13,327 nt of DNA from JAADHY01 sp964428935 (GTDB lineage: Bacteria > Planctomycetota > Planctomycetia > Planctomycetales > Planctomycetaceae), in assembly GCA_964428935.1 (NCBI GenBank), contig CAYSAG010000130.1:1-13327 (forward strand), written 5' to 3'. Positions 1-6,871 of this stretch are shown piece after piece. Each line of letters opens with the position of its first letter. Position 1 is the first letter of the stretch. Under the pieces are notes generated by a model. That model ran no database searches and was not told the DNA's origin. It was given only the letters and a program-made list of their open reading frames with translations. The position numbers were made by a program, and so were the translations under genes.

Positions 1-997
1 CTTCGAAGCCGTCCATTTCGCTCAGAATCTGGTTGAGGGTCTGTTCGCGTTCGTCGTGGCCGCCGCCCAGACCGGCGCCGCGCATTCGTCCCACCGCGTC
101 GATTTCGTCAATGAAGACAATGCACGGAGCATTGTCGCGGGCCGTGCGAAACGGGTCGCGCACCCGGCTGGCTCCCACGCCGACGAACATCTGGATGAAC
201 TCGGACCCGCTGACCGAGAAAAACGGCACGCCGGCCTCCCCGGCCGTTGCCCGTGCCAGCAGCGTCTTTCCCGTTCCGGGCGGTCCAACCAACAAAACGC
301 CTTTGGGAATCTTCGCGCCGAGTGCCTGAAACTTCGACGGGTCCTTCAAAAACTCCACGACCTCTTGAAGCTCCCGCTTCGCATGTTCCATGCCGGCCAC
401 GTCCTCGAAGGTGGTCTGCTGCTCGTAAGGCCGGAAGCGTCGCGCCGGGCTGCGCGCAAAGTTGCCCAGCATGCCTGTTCCCATCGGGTCGGCCGACCGA
501 CGCATCATGTACCACAGAAACACAATCAAGAGGACGGGACCGATCATCCAAAACAGCAGCTGCGTGCCCACGCCCGGTTCGGTCTTTTCGGCGTCCACCT
601 TGACCTGCTGTTCTCGCAGCAACCGCCGCAGCTCCGGGTCCTCGACGGCTGGCGGTGGCAGAATCACATTGAACGTGTCGCTCAGCTTTTTTCCGTCGAG
701 CGTCGGTGGCGCCTTCCACTTGCCCACGACGACCGTGTCGAAGAATTTGAGCTCCGACACGTTGCCCGCCCGCAGCTGTTCGAAGAAAAAACTGTACGGC
801 ACGCGGCTGCCCGAGTTCTGCGGGGACTGCTTCAAGGCCCACACGAACAACAGCAGCAGAATCAGGCCGATGAGCAGCCAGGGGCCGAACGGCAGCGGCC
901 GTTTCTGCTCATCGGCATCGTCGTCCCCCTTTCGCTCTTTTTTCAGAAGCGGCTTGCGCGGGGGCTTGTCGTTTTTTTCGTCAGAGAACTTTGGCAT
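1..997 (-). CDS. ftsH: ATP-dependent zinc metalloprotease FtsH (N-terminal part, cut by the window edge)
   Basis: Membrane-anchored AAA+ protease that extracts and degrades misfolded membrane and regulatory proteins. The visible 332 residues show a charged cytoplasmic N-terminus of about 38 residues, membrane helix 1 (about 40-56), an extracytoplasmic segment (about 57-145), membrane helix 2 (about 147-165), then the AAA domain: Walker A GPPGTGKT at 238-245, pore motif MFVGVG, and Walker B VFIDEID at 294-300 followed by the RGAGLGGGHDEREQTLNQ block. The second region of homology and the HEXXH zinc site lie beyond base 1. The frame is closed by a stop at 1027-1025, so only GTG at 1000 or ATG at 997 can start it; ATG is chosen, and there is no strong Shine-Dalgarno. 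E. coli FtsH has almost nothing before helix 1, so the charged N-terminus is an extension. Residue 282 is Pro where Leu or Met is usual (RVRDPF). Identity is certain; only completeness is unknown. Confidence 0.97.
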   Translation of the reverse strand, partial: MPKFSDEKNDKPPRKPLLKKERKGDDDADEQKRPLPFGPWLLIGLILLLLFVWALKQSPQNSGSRVPYSFFFEQLRAGNVSELKFFDTVVVGKWKAPPTLDGKKLSDTFNVILPPPAVEDPELRRLLREQQVKVDAEKTEPGVGTQLLFWMIGPVLLIVFLWYMMRRSADPMGTGMLGNFARSPARRFRPYEQQTTFEDVAGMEHAKRELQEVVEFLKDPSKFQALGAKIPKGVLLVGPPGTGKTLLARATAGEAGVPFFSVSGSEFIQMFVGVGASRVRDPFRTARDNAPCIVFIDEIDAVGRMRGAGLGGGHDEREQTLNQILSEMDGFE

Positions 998-1033
998 CAC
1001 GACTACCAGAAAACCGACCGGTGGCTAACGAAA

Positions 1034-1055
1034 GGCTGCCATTTTCACGGCAGCC
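1034..1055 (-). other. Perfect 7-bp inverted repeat upstream of ftsH
   Basis: GGCTGCC (1034-1040) and GGCAGCC (1049-1055) are exact inverted repeats around an 8-base A/T-rich loop. On the minus strand the hairpin lies about 37 nt before the ftsH start and is followed by only a three-base T run. It could be a weak terminator for the glycosyltransferase upstream or a structure in the ftsH leader. The sequence alone does not decide. Confidence 0.4.
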
Positions 1056-1220
1056 GACCGACGTCCGGCCCGGTCCGCGTCCAGACTGCGGTCTACACCG
1101 TTTGCCGCGTGGCCGCATCGAAGCAGGAGTCGGCAAAGGTCCGTTCAAGAAATGCCCATGCGGCCGACACGCCGGCGTTTCCGCTGCGAGCTGGACGGTG
1201 CGGGGGCTGCCTCTGTGAGC

Positions 1221-1249
1221 AGATTACACGACGTTGGCCGGTGTGGCAA
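1221..1249 (-). promoter_or_regulatory. Candidate sigma-70-type promoter for ftsH
   Basis: On the minus strand TTGCCA (1249-1244) is separated by exactly 17 bases from TAATCT (1226-1221). The -35 matches the consensus at five of six positions; the -10 at three of six, including the key second A and last T. It lies just after the glycosyltransferase stop codon and would give ftsH its own transcript with a leader of a little over 200 nt, including the hairpin at 1034-1055. Confidence 0.35.
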
Positions 1250-1284
1250 CGAGCCTTGAGCACAGTGGTCTTGGACACCGGCGG

Positions 1285-2160
1285 TCAGTCGGCCAGCCCG
1301 TAGCGGACAATGCACCACAAGGCCTTCACCCCGTCTTTCCAGCCGATTTTCTTCCCCTGTTCGTACGTCCGACCCGAGTAACTGATCGACATTTCGTAAA
1401 CGCGGTAGCCGGCTCGGGCGATCCGAGCGGTGATTTCCGGCTCGATTCCAAAACGCTTCTGGCGGAGCTTGGGAGCGATTTGGTCGACAACCTCTCGTCG
1501 AAACACTTTGTAGCACGTTTCCATGTCGGTCAGGTTCAGGTTGGTGAAGCAATTCGACAGGGTCGTCAGCACCTTGTTGCCCAAGTAGTGCCAAAAGTAC
1601 AGAACTCGGTGCGGCTGGTCTCCCAGGAAGCGGCTGCCGTAGACCACGTCCGCCTTGTCTTCGATGATCGGCTGAATCAGCCGCACATACTCGGCCGGGT
1701 CGTACTCCAAATCGGCGTCCTGCACGACAACGATGTCGCCGGAGACATGGGAAAAGCCGGTGCGCAGGGCGGCCCCCTTCCCCTGGTTGTGGTCGTGATA
1801 CAACACCGTCAGACGTTCCAGCAACTCGATTTCTCCCCCCTCCTTGCGTTCCGCCACTTCGTCTTCGAGTTGCTGGAGAATTTCTCGCGAGCCGTCGGTG
1901 CTGCAGTCGTCCACCACCACCAGCTCCTTGCGAATCGGCACCGCCAACACCCGCTCAATGACCTGACGCACCGTTTGCCGTTCGTTGTAGACCGGCATCA
2001 CCACCGATAGCACCAGGTCCTCTGGGATTGCGTACAGGCCCAGAATGCGGCAGGTGGCCTCGCCGAGCAGCTGCTTCAGGGCGTCGTACCACTCCGGTGA
2101 GTGCGGTCGCACCCCAGCCAGCTGCTCGGAGATTGTCCTTTGAAAAACTGCTTCGTTCAT
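1285..2160 (-). CDS. Family 2 glycosyltransferase (dolichyl-phosphate mannose synthase-like)
   Basis: A 291-residue protein with a single GT-A fold of glycosyltransferase family 2, which transfers a sugar from a nucleotide sugar, in this subgroup often to a polyprenyl phosphate. Visible motifs: the first strand and nucleotide-binding loop VVMPVYNE (53-60), DDCSTDG (84-90), NQGKGAALRTGF (125-136), the metal-binding DxD region QDADLEYDP (147-155) and GSRF (175-178). A stretch of about 48 residues precedes the GT fold. There are no hydrophobic C-terminal membrane helices of the kind found in GtrB-type enzymes, so it is probably cytosolic or peripherally membrane-bound. Start ATG 2160 has GGAG three bases upstream (2167-2164). 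ftsH follows in the same direction after a gap of about 285 bp with its own promoter candidate, so a shared operon is unlikely. Donor and acceptor cannot be told from sequence. Confidence 0.93.
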   Translation of the reverse strand: MNEAVFQRTISEQLAGVRPHSPEWYDALKQLLGEATCRILGLYAIPEDLVLSVVMPVYNERQTVRQVIERVLAVPIRKELVVVDDCSTDGSREILQQLEDEVAERKEGGEIELLERLTVLYHDHNQGKGAALRTGFSHVSGDIVVVQDADLEYDPAEYVRLIQPIIEDKADVVYGSRFLGDQPHRVLYFWHYLGNKVLTTLSNCFTNLNLTDMETCYKVFRREVVDQIAPKLRQKRFGIEPEITARIARAGYRVYEMSISYSGRTYEQGKKIGWKDGVKALWCIVRYGLAD

Positions 2161-2536
2161 CGGCTCCGTCCCTGTCTCAAACTGGCCAGCCGCGAGGCCG
2201 TCGGCGAGGTGTCCGGTCGGTTGCCGACGGGCGAGCGCCGGCAGTAGCGTTCGAAGACGGGGCCGCCAGCTCGGCCGCCCCGCAAACCGCTGCCGAAATT
2301 TAATGATTTCGCCGGTGAGCGAGAAGACAAGTCGTCGGTGCGGCGACGGGGCTCGTCTCGGTGGACCACCGCTGCTTGAGGCGCTGTCGACGGCCGCCGA
2401 CCTCGATGCTCAGCAAACCCTCGCACGCCGCGGCGGTCCGCACCGGTTGAAGCTTAACGAAGCTTTGTCCCCAGGCGGCCTGATTACGGCTCGGTGTTTG
2501 TCCGAGCGGTTTGGCTGGTCTTGCGCACGCGGAATC

Positions 2537-2545
2537 TGCTATATT
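2537..2545 (+). promoter_or_regulatory. Extended -10 promoter for rpsA
   Basis: TGCTATATT is an exact TGn plus a five-of-six match to TATAAT. No good -35 hexamer is found at 16-18 bases; TTGCGC at 2521-2526 is only 13 bases away. This is normal for extended -10 promoters, which can work without a -35. Transcription would start near 2552 and read rightward into rpsA with an untranslated leader of about 365 nt. Confidence 0.45.
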
Positions 2546-2735
2546 GGCCGAACTTGCGGCTCAGCGGCTCCGACAAACTTGCCGGGCACTCGCCGGTGGC
2601 CGCGAGGGTTGTCGTGTGGACGTGTCTCGCAGTGGGAGGACGGAGCGCGGTGCTTCGTCGGCGAGGCACCTCGGGGGTTCCACGAGGAACGGTTTTGTTC
2701 AACAAGTTCCGGTGACGAAGTGCGGGCACTCCCCG

Positions 2736-2782
2736 CCGACCGGGGGGACGACGTTCGGCCGGTCGGGTCGTCTGTCGACGAC
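2736..2782 (+). promoter_or_regulatory. Two abutting hairpins in the rpsA leader
   Basis: CCGACCGG (2736-2743) pairs exactly with CCGGTCGG (2759-2766) around a 15-base loop. The next base begins a second perfect stem, GTCGTC (2767-2772) with GACGAC (2777-2782), closed by the tetraloop TGTC. They lie about 135 bases before the rpsA start and have no T run, so they look more like a structured leader than a terminator. S1 synthesis is autoregulated at its leader in E. coli. A similar role here is a guess, and GC-rich DNA makes short stems likely by chance. Confidence 0.35.
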
Positions 2783-2917
2783 GGCTCGGTCTCTTGAAAC
2801 GCGGCGACGGGTGACCGGGATCGAGTTGCCGAATGCGGGCGGTGTCGTCCACCGTGGTCGGGCGGTCGGGGCGGCACGGGTGTGCGTCTTGCCGGAACGC
2901 AAGGTGTGAAGGTAGCA

Positions 2918-5137
2918 ATGGTCGATCGTAATCTGCTGCGTGAGTACTACGTACCGGACGAGGAAGTCGAGAAGACGCTGAAGGAGCAGCTGCCGGACAT
3001 TGACGTCGAGTCGGGCGAGCTGGACGTGCTGTACGACGAACGGACCAGTCCGTACGAGAAAAACCAAATCGTCGAGGGGACCGTGGTCCGCGTCGACGGC
3101 GAAGAAGTGGTGGTCGACATCGGCTACAAGAGCGAAGGGTCGATTCCCATCGACGAGTGGTCGGAACACGAAGAGCCGCCGAAGCCGGGTGACAAGGTGC
3201 AGGTCTTGCTGGAAGAAGTCGAAGACGACTTCGGCCTGATCATTCTGTCGAAGCGGAAGGCGGACCGAATCCGCGAATGGGAGCGGATCATTGCGACGCA
3301 CAAGGAGGGCGACGTCGTCAAGGGCACGGTCGTCCGGAAGATCAAAGGCGGATTGTTGGTCAATATTGGCGTCAACGTGTTTTTGCCGGCGAGCCAGGTC
3401 GACATTCGGCGTCCGCACGACATCGGCGAGTGGGTCGGCAAAGAGATCGAGTGCGTCATTCTGAAGATCGACGAAGGGCGACGGAACATTGTCGTCTCGC
3501 GTCGGAAGCTGATCGAAGACCGACGCGAGGAGATGAAGAAAAAGCTGTTGGCCGAGCTGGAACCGGGACAGCTGCGCAAGGGCATCGTCAAGAACATTGC
3601 CGACTTCGGTGCCTTCGTCGACCTGGGAGGCATCGACGGCCTGCTGCACATCACCGACATGAGCTGGGGACGGATCAGTCACCCGTCCGACATGGTCAAG
3701 GTGAACGAAGAGATCGAGGTCGTCATTCTGAATGTCGACCGCGAAAACGAGAAAGTGCAGCTCGGCCTGAAGCAGAAGACGCCCAGCCCCTGGGAGAACA
3801 TCGAGGAGAAGTACCCGGTTGGCAGCAAGGTCAAGGGCGTGGTCGTCAACGTCAAGCCGTACGGGGCGTTCGTCAAGCTGGAGGACGGCGTCGAAGGGCT
3901 GGTTCACATCAGCGAAATGTCGTGGACCCGTCGAATCAACGACCCCAGCGAGTTGGTGAAGATCGGCGACGAGGTGGAAGTCGTCGTTCTGGGAATCAAC
4001 AAGCAGAAGCAAGAAATTTCGCTGGGCATGAAGCAGGCCCAACCGAACCCGTGGGACACGATCGAGGAGCGGTGCCCGGTGGGTTCGGTTGTCGAAGGGA
4101 CGGTCCGCAACATTGTGCCGTACGGAGCGTTCGTCGAAATCGAGGAGGGCATCGACGGCCTGCTCCACATCAGCGACATGTCGTGGACGCGCAAGATCAC
4201 GCACGCCAGCGAAATGGTCCGCAAGGGCCAGAAGGTCAAGTGCCGCGTGCTCAACATCGACAAGAAACGGCGCCGCATTTCGCTCGGCATGAAGCAACTC
4301 CGCGACGACCCGTGGGAAGAGGAAATCCCGAACAAGTACCGGCCCGGTTCCATTGTCAAAGGCAAAGTGACCAAACTGACCAACTTCGGCGTGTTCGTCG
4401 AGTTGGAGCCGGAGCTGGAAGGGCTGTTACACATTTCCGAGCTGTCGGACAAGAAGGTGAGCAGCCCCGAGAAGGTCGTCAAGGTGGGCGACATCATCGA
4501 CGTCCGGATTTTGCGGGTGGACACGGTCGAGCGGAAAATTGGCCTCAGTCGCCGCTTGAACCTGGAAGAGCAGAAGCAGGCGGAGCGGGAGGCTCAACGA
4601 GAGGCCGAACGCCGAGCCGCTCTGCGCGGCGGCACCGACAGCGGCAGCGGCGGCCCGCTGTTCTCGCTGGAACCGGCTGCTGAACCCAAGGCGACGGAAC
4701 GACAGGTGAGCAGCCAAGAGGAGGCGGGCGCGACCCAAAGCACCCAGGCGGCAGCAGGCGACCAGGCCGAACCGGCAGCGACGGAGCAAAGCGCTCAGTC
4801 GAAGCCGGCCGAGCAGGCTCACGGCGAGTCGACCGAAGCGGCGTCGGAAACGGCCGAGCCGGGCACGTCTGACGCGGCCACGGCGACCAAGTCGGACCAG
4901 GCCGAAAAGGCCGAGCAGACAGAGCAGCCTGCGGAGACGTCGGCCGAGCAAGCGGAGCCGTCCGAGCCGGCGGCGTCCGAGTCTGAGGCCTCGGGCGGGT
5001 CGAACGAGCCACAGGCCACCGCCGACCAGCCGGAAACGTCCGAGTCGCCTCCCGCGCAGGCCCAGCCGCGCGAAGGTGACTCGGCCGGTCAGGCTGACCA
5101 ATCCGGTCCGGCAGAACAAGAGGACTCGGCAAACTAG
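2918..5137 (+). CDS. rpsA: 30S ribosomal protein S1 with a long acidic C-terminal tail
   Basis: S1 binds mRNA and delivers it to the 30S subunit during translation initiation. The 739-residue protein has six S1 (OB-fold) repeats starting near residues 50, 130, 217, 302, 389 and 477. Repeats 3-6 carry the typical core FGAFV/YGAFV...GLLHISDMSW, and repeat 2 has the FLPASQ motif of bacterial S1. A charged helix (about 548-575) follows, then about 155 residues (585-739) made almost only of A, E, S, T, Q, P and G, clearly disordered; E. coli S1 ends soon after repeat 6 at 557 residues. Start ATG 2918 is chosen because GAAGG (2908-2912) lies five bases upstream. An in-frame GTG at 2882 would add 12 residues but has no such site. 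It appears monocistronic, between its own promoter candidate and a strong hairpin at 5227. Confidence 0.97.
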   Translation: MVDRNLLREYYVPDEEVEKTLKEQLPDIDVESGELDVLYDERTSPYEKNQIVEGTVVRVDGEEVVVDIGYKSEGSIPIDEWSEHEEPPKPGDKVQVLLEEVEDDFGLIILSKRKADRIREWERIIATHKEGDVVKGTVVRKIKGGLLVNIGVNVFLPASQVDIRRPHDIGEWVGKEIECVILKIDEGRRNIVVSRRKLIEDRREEMKKKLLAELEPGQLRKGIVKNIADFGAFVDLGGIDGLLHITDMSWGRISHPSDMVKVNEEIEVVILNVDRENEKVQLGLKQKTPSPWENIEEKYPVGSKVKGVVVNVKPYGAFVKLEDGVEGLVHISEMSWTRRINDPSELVKIGDEVEVVVLGINKQKQEISLGMKQAQPNPWDTIEERCPVGSVVEGTVRNIVPYGAFVEIEEGIDGLLHISDMSWTRKITHASEMVRKGQKVKCRVLNIDKKRRRISLGMKQLRDDPWEEEIPNKYRPGSIVKGKVTKLTNFGVFVELEPELEGLLHISELSDKKVSSPEKVVKVGDIIDVRILRVDTVERKIGLSRRLNLEEQKQAEREAQREAERRAALRGGTDSGSGGPLFSLEPAAEPKATERQVSSQEEAGATQSTQAAAGDQAEPAATEQSAQSKPAEQAHGESTEAASETAEPGTSDAATATKSDQAEKAEQTEQPAETSAEQAEPSEPAASESEASGGSNEPQATADQPETSESPPAQAQPREGDSAGQADQSGPAEQEDSAN

Positions 5138-5226
5138 GCCACCGGTCGGCCGTCTGGCTCGCGAGCGGAACGACCGGCTCGACCGTTCACTCGCGTCTGC
5201 GTGGAACAGCCCCTCGCAACCGTTTG

Positions 5227-5258
5227 AGCGGCCCTCCGGAAAATTCTGGAGGGCCGCT
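5227..5258 (+). terminator. Strong hairpin terminator after rpsA
   Basis: AGCGGCCCTCC (5227-5237) and GGAGGGCCGCT (5248-5258) form a perfect 11-bp stem, which can extend inward by a G-T pair and two more pairs into the A/T-rich loop. It starts 90 bases after the rpsA stop. There is no T run after the stem, so it may need a factor or act chiefly as a transcript-stabilising end, but its position and stability make it the likely rpsA terminator. Confidence 0.7.
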
Positions 5259-5635
5259 ACCATTGCGCGAACTGCCGAGTCTACGTCGGCTTTGCGGCCC
5301 CTCGTGTTCCTTTCTGTGCAGCAGCCTTTTCGGGGCGGTCGATTAGAACGGCTGACGGAGCTAGTTGCTGAAGGTCGCATTGCGCTTCGGTGTGCAGCGG
5401 TCTGCAGGTCAAGGTGGCTACCGGACGGAGCCTCATGTCGACGGAACGGCGCTCGACGTACGGTCGAGCAGATGCTCGCTCGGGCAACGTTCGGCCACGG
5501 CCTTGCCGGGCGCGGGCCGTCGACGGCCGTCCGGCTTCCTCCTGAATGAGTCGACGGAGGAGGACAAGGGACAGAACGGGCGAGCGGCACACACCGTTGG
5601 AGACACTCGAGAGCACTGGGAGCACCGAAGGACAA
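5259..5635. other. Intergenic region and leader upstream of the sigma factor
   Basis: No gene is supported here. I found no convincing -35/-10 pair; the short A/T stretches (around 5341-5347 and 5362-5366) lack a partner. The stretch carries the overlapping hairpins at 5451-5478 and a 14-bp perfect palindrome, GGCCGTCGACGGCC, at 5515-5528. An in-frame ATG at 5546 could extend the sigma factor by 30 residues into the right part of this region. Confidence 0.5.
5451..5478 (+). promoter_or_regulatory. Two overlapping, mutually exclusive hairpins in the sigma-factor leader
   Basis: GCTCGAC (5451-5457) pairs exactly with GTCGAGC (5463-5469) around the loop GTACG. The CGAGC within that second arm (5465-5469) can instead pair with GCTCG (5474-5478) around the loop AGAT. 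Both cannot form at once, the arrangement seen in attenuator switches. No T run follows, so a terminator role is not shown. Confidence 0.3.
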
Positions 5636-6478
5636 ATGGCTGCTGCAACGAAGCGTCGTTCGCGGGGGGACCGGGTCCAAAGCCCGCTGGAAACCTACCT
5701 GCGCGAAATCAACGAAACACCGCTGCTCACGGCCGAGGAAGAGAAGGAACTGTCGCGACGAATCGCTCAGGGCGACAGCGAGGCACGCGACCGAATGGTC
5801 CGAGCCAACCTCCGGCTGGTCGTCAACATTGCTCGCAACTACGTCGGCAAAGGACTGCCCTTGCAGGACCTCATTGAAGAGGGCAACTTGGGGCTGCTGC
5901 GGGCCGTCGAGGGCTTCGACCCTTCCATGAACACCCGCTTCAGCACTTACGCCAGCTACTGGATCAAGCAGTCGATCAAGCGGGCGTTGATCAACTCGGC
6001 CAAAACCATTCGCATTCCGGCGTACATGGTCGAGCTGCTGAGCAAGTGGAGGAAGACGGCGGCCCGACTGCAAGACCAGTTGAAACGCACGCCGACTCCA
6101 GAGGAAATTGCGGCCGAATTGGGCATTCCCAAGAAACGGCTGAAAATCATCAAGAAGGCCATTCAGCTCTACAACACCACTCCCCAGCCCGACATCGACG
6201 AAAACGGCTGGACGCTCGGCGAACTGATTGCGGACGACCGCGGCAAGGGCCCCGAAGACGAGCTCATTGACAGCGACAACCTGGAACACGTCATGCAAAT
6301 GCTCGACAGAATGGACCCACGCGAGGCCACCATTCTGCGAATGCGTTTCGGGTTGGACGACGGCGAGCCCAAAACGCTGAAAGAAATCGGTGAAACGCTT
6401 GGCCTGACGCGGGAACGAGTCCGCCAAATCGAAAACGAAGCCCTCAACAAGCTGGCTCGCAGCCTGCTGGGTGACTGA
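5636..6478 (+). CDS. RpoD/SigA-type sigma-70 family RNA polymerase sigma factor
   Basis: Directs RNA polymerase to -35/-10 promoters. The 280-residue protein has the order of a group 1/2 sigma factor without region 1.1: region 1.2 (VQSPLETYLREI, about 14-43), region 2 (about 50-130, with NLRLVVNIARNY, DLIEEGNLGLLRAVEGFDP, FSTYASYWIKQSIKRAL and the -10-reading KTIRIPAYM), region 3 (about 131-185) and region 4 (about 223-278), ending in the -35-reading helix-turn-helix TRERVRQIENEALNKL (from 258). The length fits a non-ECF alternative or short primary-type factor; E. coli RpoD is 613 residues. ATG 5636 is preceded by GAAGGA (5627-5632), with a spacer of only three bases. ATG 5546 would add 30 Arg-rich residues, has no ribosome site, and is not preferred. 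It is transcribed alone. Whether it is the main sigma factor cannot be judged from one locus. Confidence 0.93.
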   Translation: MAAATKRRSRGDRVQSPLETYLREINETPLLTAEEEKELSRRIAQGDSEARDRMVRANLRLVVNIARNYVGKGLPLQDLIEEGNLGLLRAVEGFDPSMNTRFSTYASYWIKQSIKRALINSAKTIRIPAYMVELLSKWRKTAARLQDQLKRTPTPEEIAAELGIPKKRLKIIKKAIQLYNTTPQPDIDENGWTLGELIADDRGKGPEDELIDSDNLEHVMQMLDRMDPREATILRMRFGLDDGEPKTLKEIGETLGLTRERVRQIENEALNKLARSLLGD

Positions 6479-6871
6479 GCCGGCTCGCTCGCCGGACGGC
6501 CGCACCGGCTACCTTCGCAGAGCGGAGGCGCTGGCTCCCCTCCGCCCGCCCGACCGCGTCTTTCCGCAAGCTTCACCGGACGCGGCGTTTTTCGGGCCGT
6601 CCGCCTTTCAAACGGGGACCGGCTCACAAGCTCCGACCTGTGGCAGTTCCTCGCGTTTCCCGCCTTTCTCGAGCGCCAGCCGCACCAGTTGCTGGACCAG
6701 CCTTTGCACGGCGATTATTGTAGCCGCTCGGCGAACGGCCGCGCGCAGCGGTCTTTCGACCCCACCGGGTTTGAAGCATGAGGGCCGTGGTCTGCCGAGT
6801 CGACGCAGCTCGGCCCGCGGCTCCACTCGTCGTGTCCGCGGTTCAAATGGAGCGACCAACCTGAGCGACTC
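6479..6871. other. Intergenic region between the sigma factor and oleC
   Basis: No gene is supported. The left part holds the GC-rich hairpin at 6522-6545 and a weaker bulged one at about 6577-6603 (CGGACG with CGTCCG, T-rich loop), either of which could end the sigma-factor transcript. An A/T island (6714-6722) is the only promoter-like stretch ahead of oleC, but no -35 lies at a suitable distance on the plus strand. Confidence 0.5.
6522..6545 (+). terminator. Possible terminator hairpin after the sigma factor
   Basis: GCGGAGG (6522-6528) and CCTCCGC (6539-6545) form a perfect 7-bp stem with a 10-base loop, 43 bases after the sigma-factor stop. No T run follows; position is the main argument. 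Confidence 0.35.

Larger units (their letters stand above)
2161..2917. other. 757-bp divergent intergenic region between the glycosyltransferase and rpsA
   Basis: No protein gene is supported here: the open frames are short, overlap each other and show no recognisable domain. The region holds an A/T-rich palindrome CGAAAT-TTAATG-ATTTCG (2294-2311) in an otherwise GC-rich stretch, a repeated AAGCTT pair (2450-2455 and 2460-2465, four-base spacer) that could fold as a hairpin, the extended -10 promoter at 2537-2545 and two abutting hairpins at 2736-2782. The left part must hold the glycosyltransferase promoter, but no convincing -35/-10 pair was found for it. Confidence 0.6.

Noticed and set aside
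56..1303. Long plus-strand open frame opposite ftsH
   Set aside because: It lies antisense to ftsH, whose FtsH motifs are unmistakable; its translation is basic and low in hydrophobic order, with no domain. Long antisense frames are common in GC-rich DNA.
2294..2311. A/T-rich palindrome as the glycosyltransferase promoter
   Set aside because: It has -10-like hexamers on the minus strand, but no -35 at 16-18 bases (the nearest TTG hexamer is about 21 away). It is kept only as a description of the intergenic region.
2450..2465. AAGCTT-AACG-AAGCTT as a terminator
   Set aside because: The stem is only 6 bp and A/T-containing, no gene ends upstream of it on the plus strand, and no T run follows.
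2699..4297. Minus-strand open frame of over 500 codons opposite rpsA
   Set aside because: It mirrors the codon periodicity of rpsA: the translation is a repetitive D/V/L/R-rich pattern that repeats with the S1 domains, and it has no domain of its own.
4427..6505. Minus-strand open frame of nearly 700 codons spanning the rpsA tail, the intergenic region and the sigma factor
   Set aside because: It crosses two clear plus-strand genes and a terminator hairpin; its translation is Arg/Leu/Gly-rich low complexity, an antisense shadow of the Ala/Glu tail and the sigma factor.
6840..6848. GGTTCAAAT resembling a tRNA T-loop
   Set aside because: The flanking bases do not form a T stem, and no acceptor or anticodon arm can be drawn around it.
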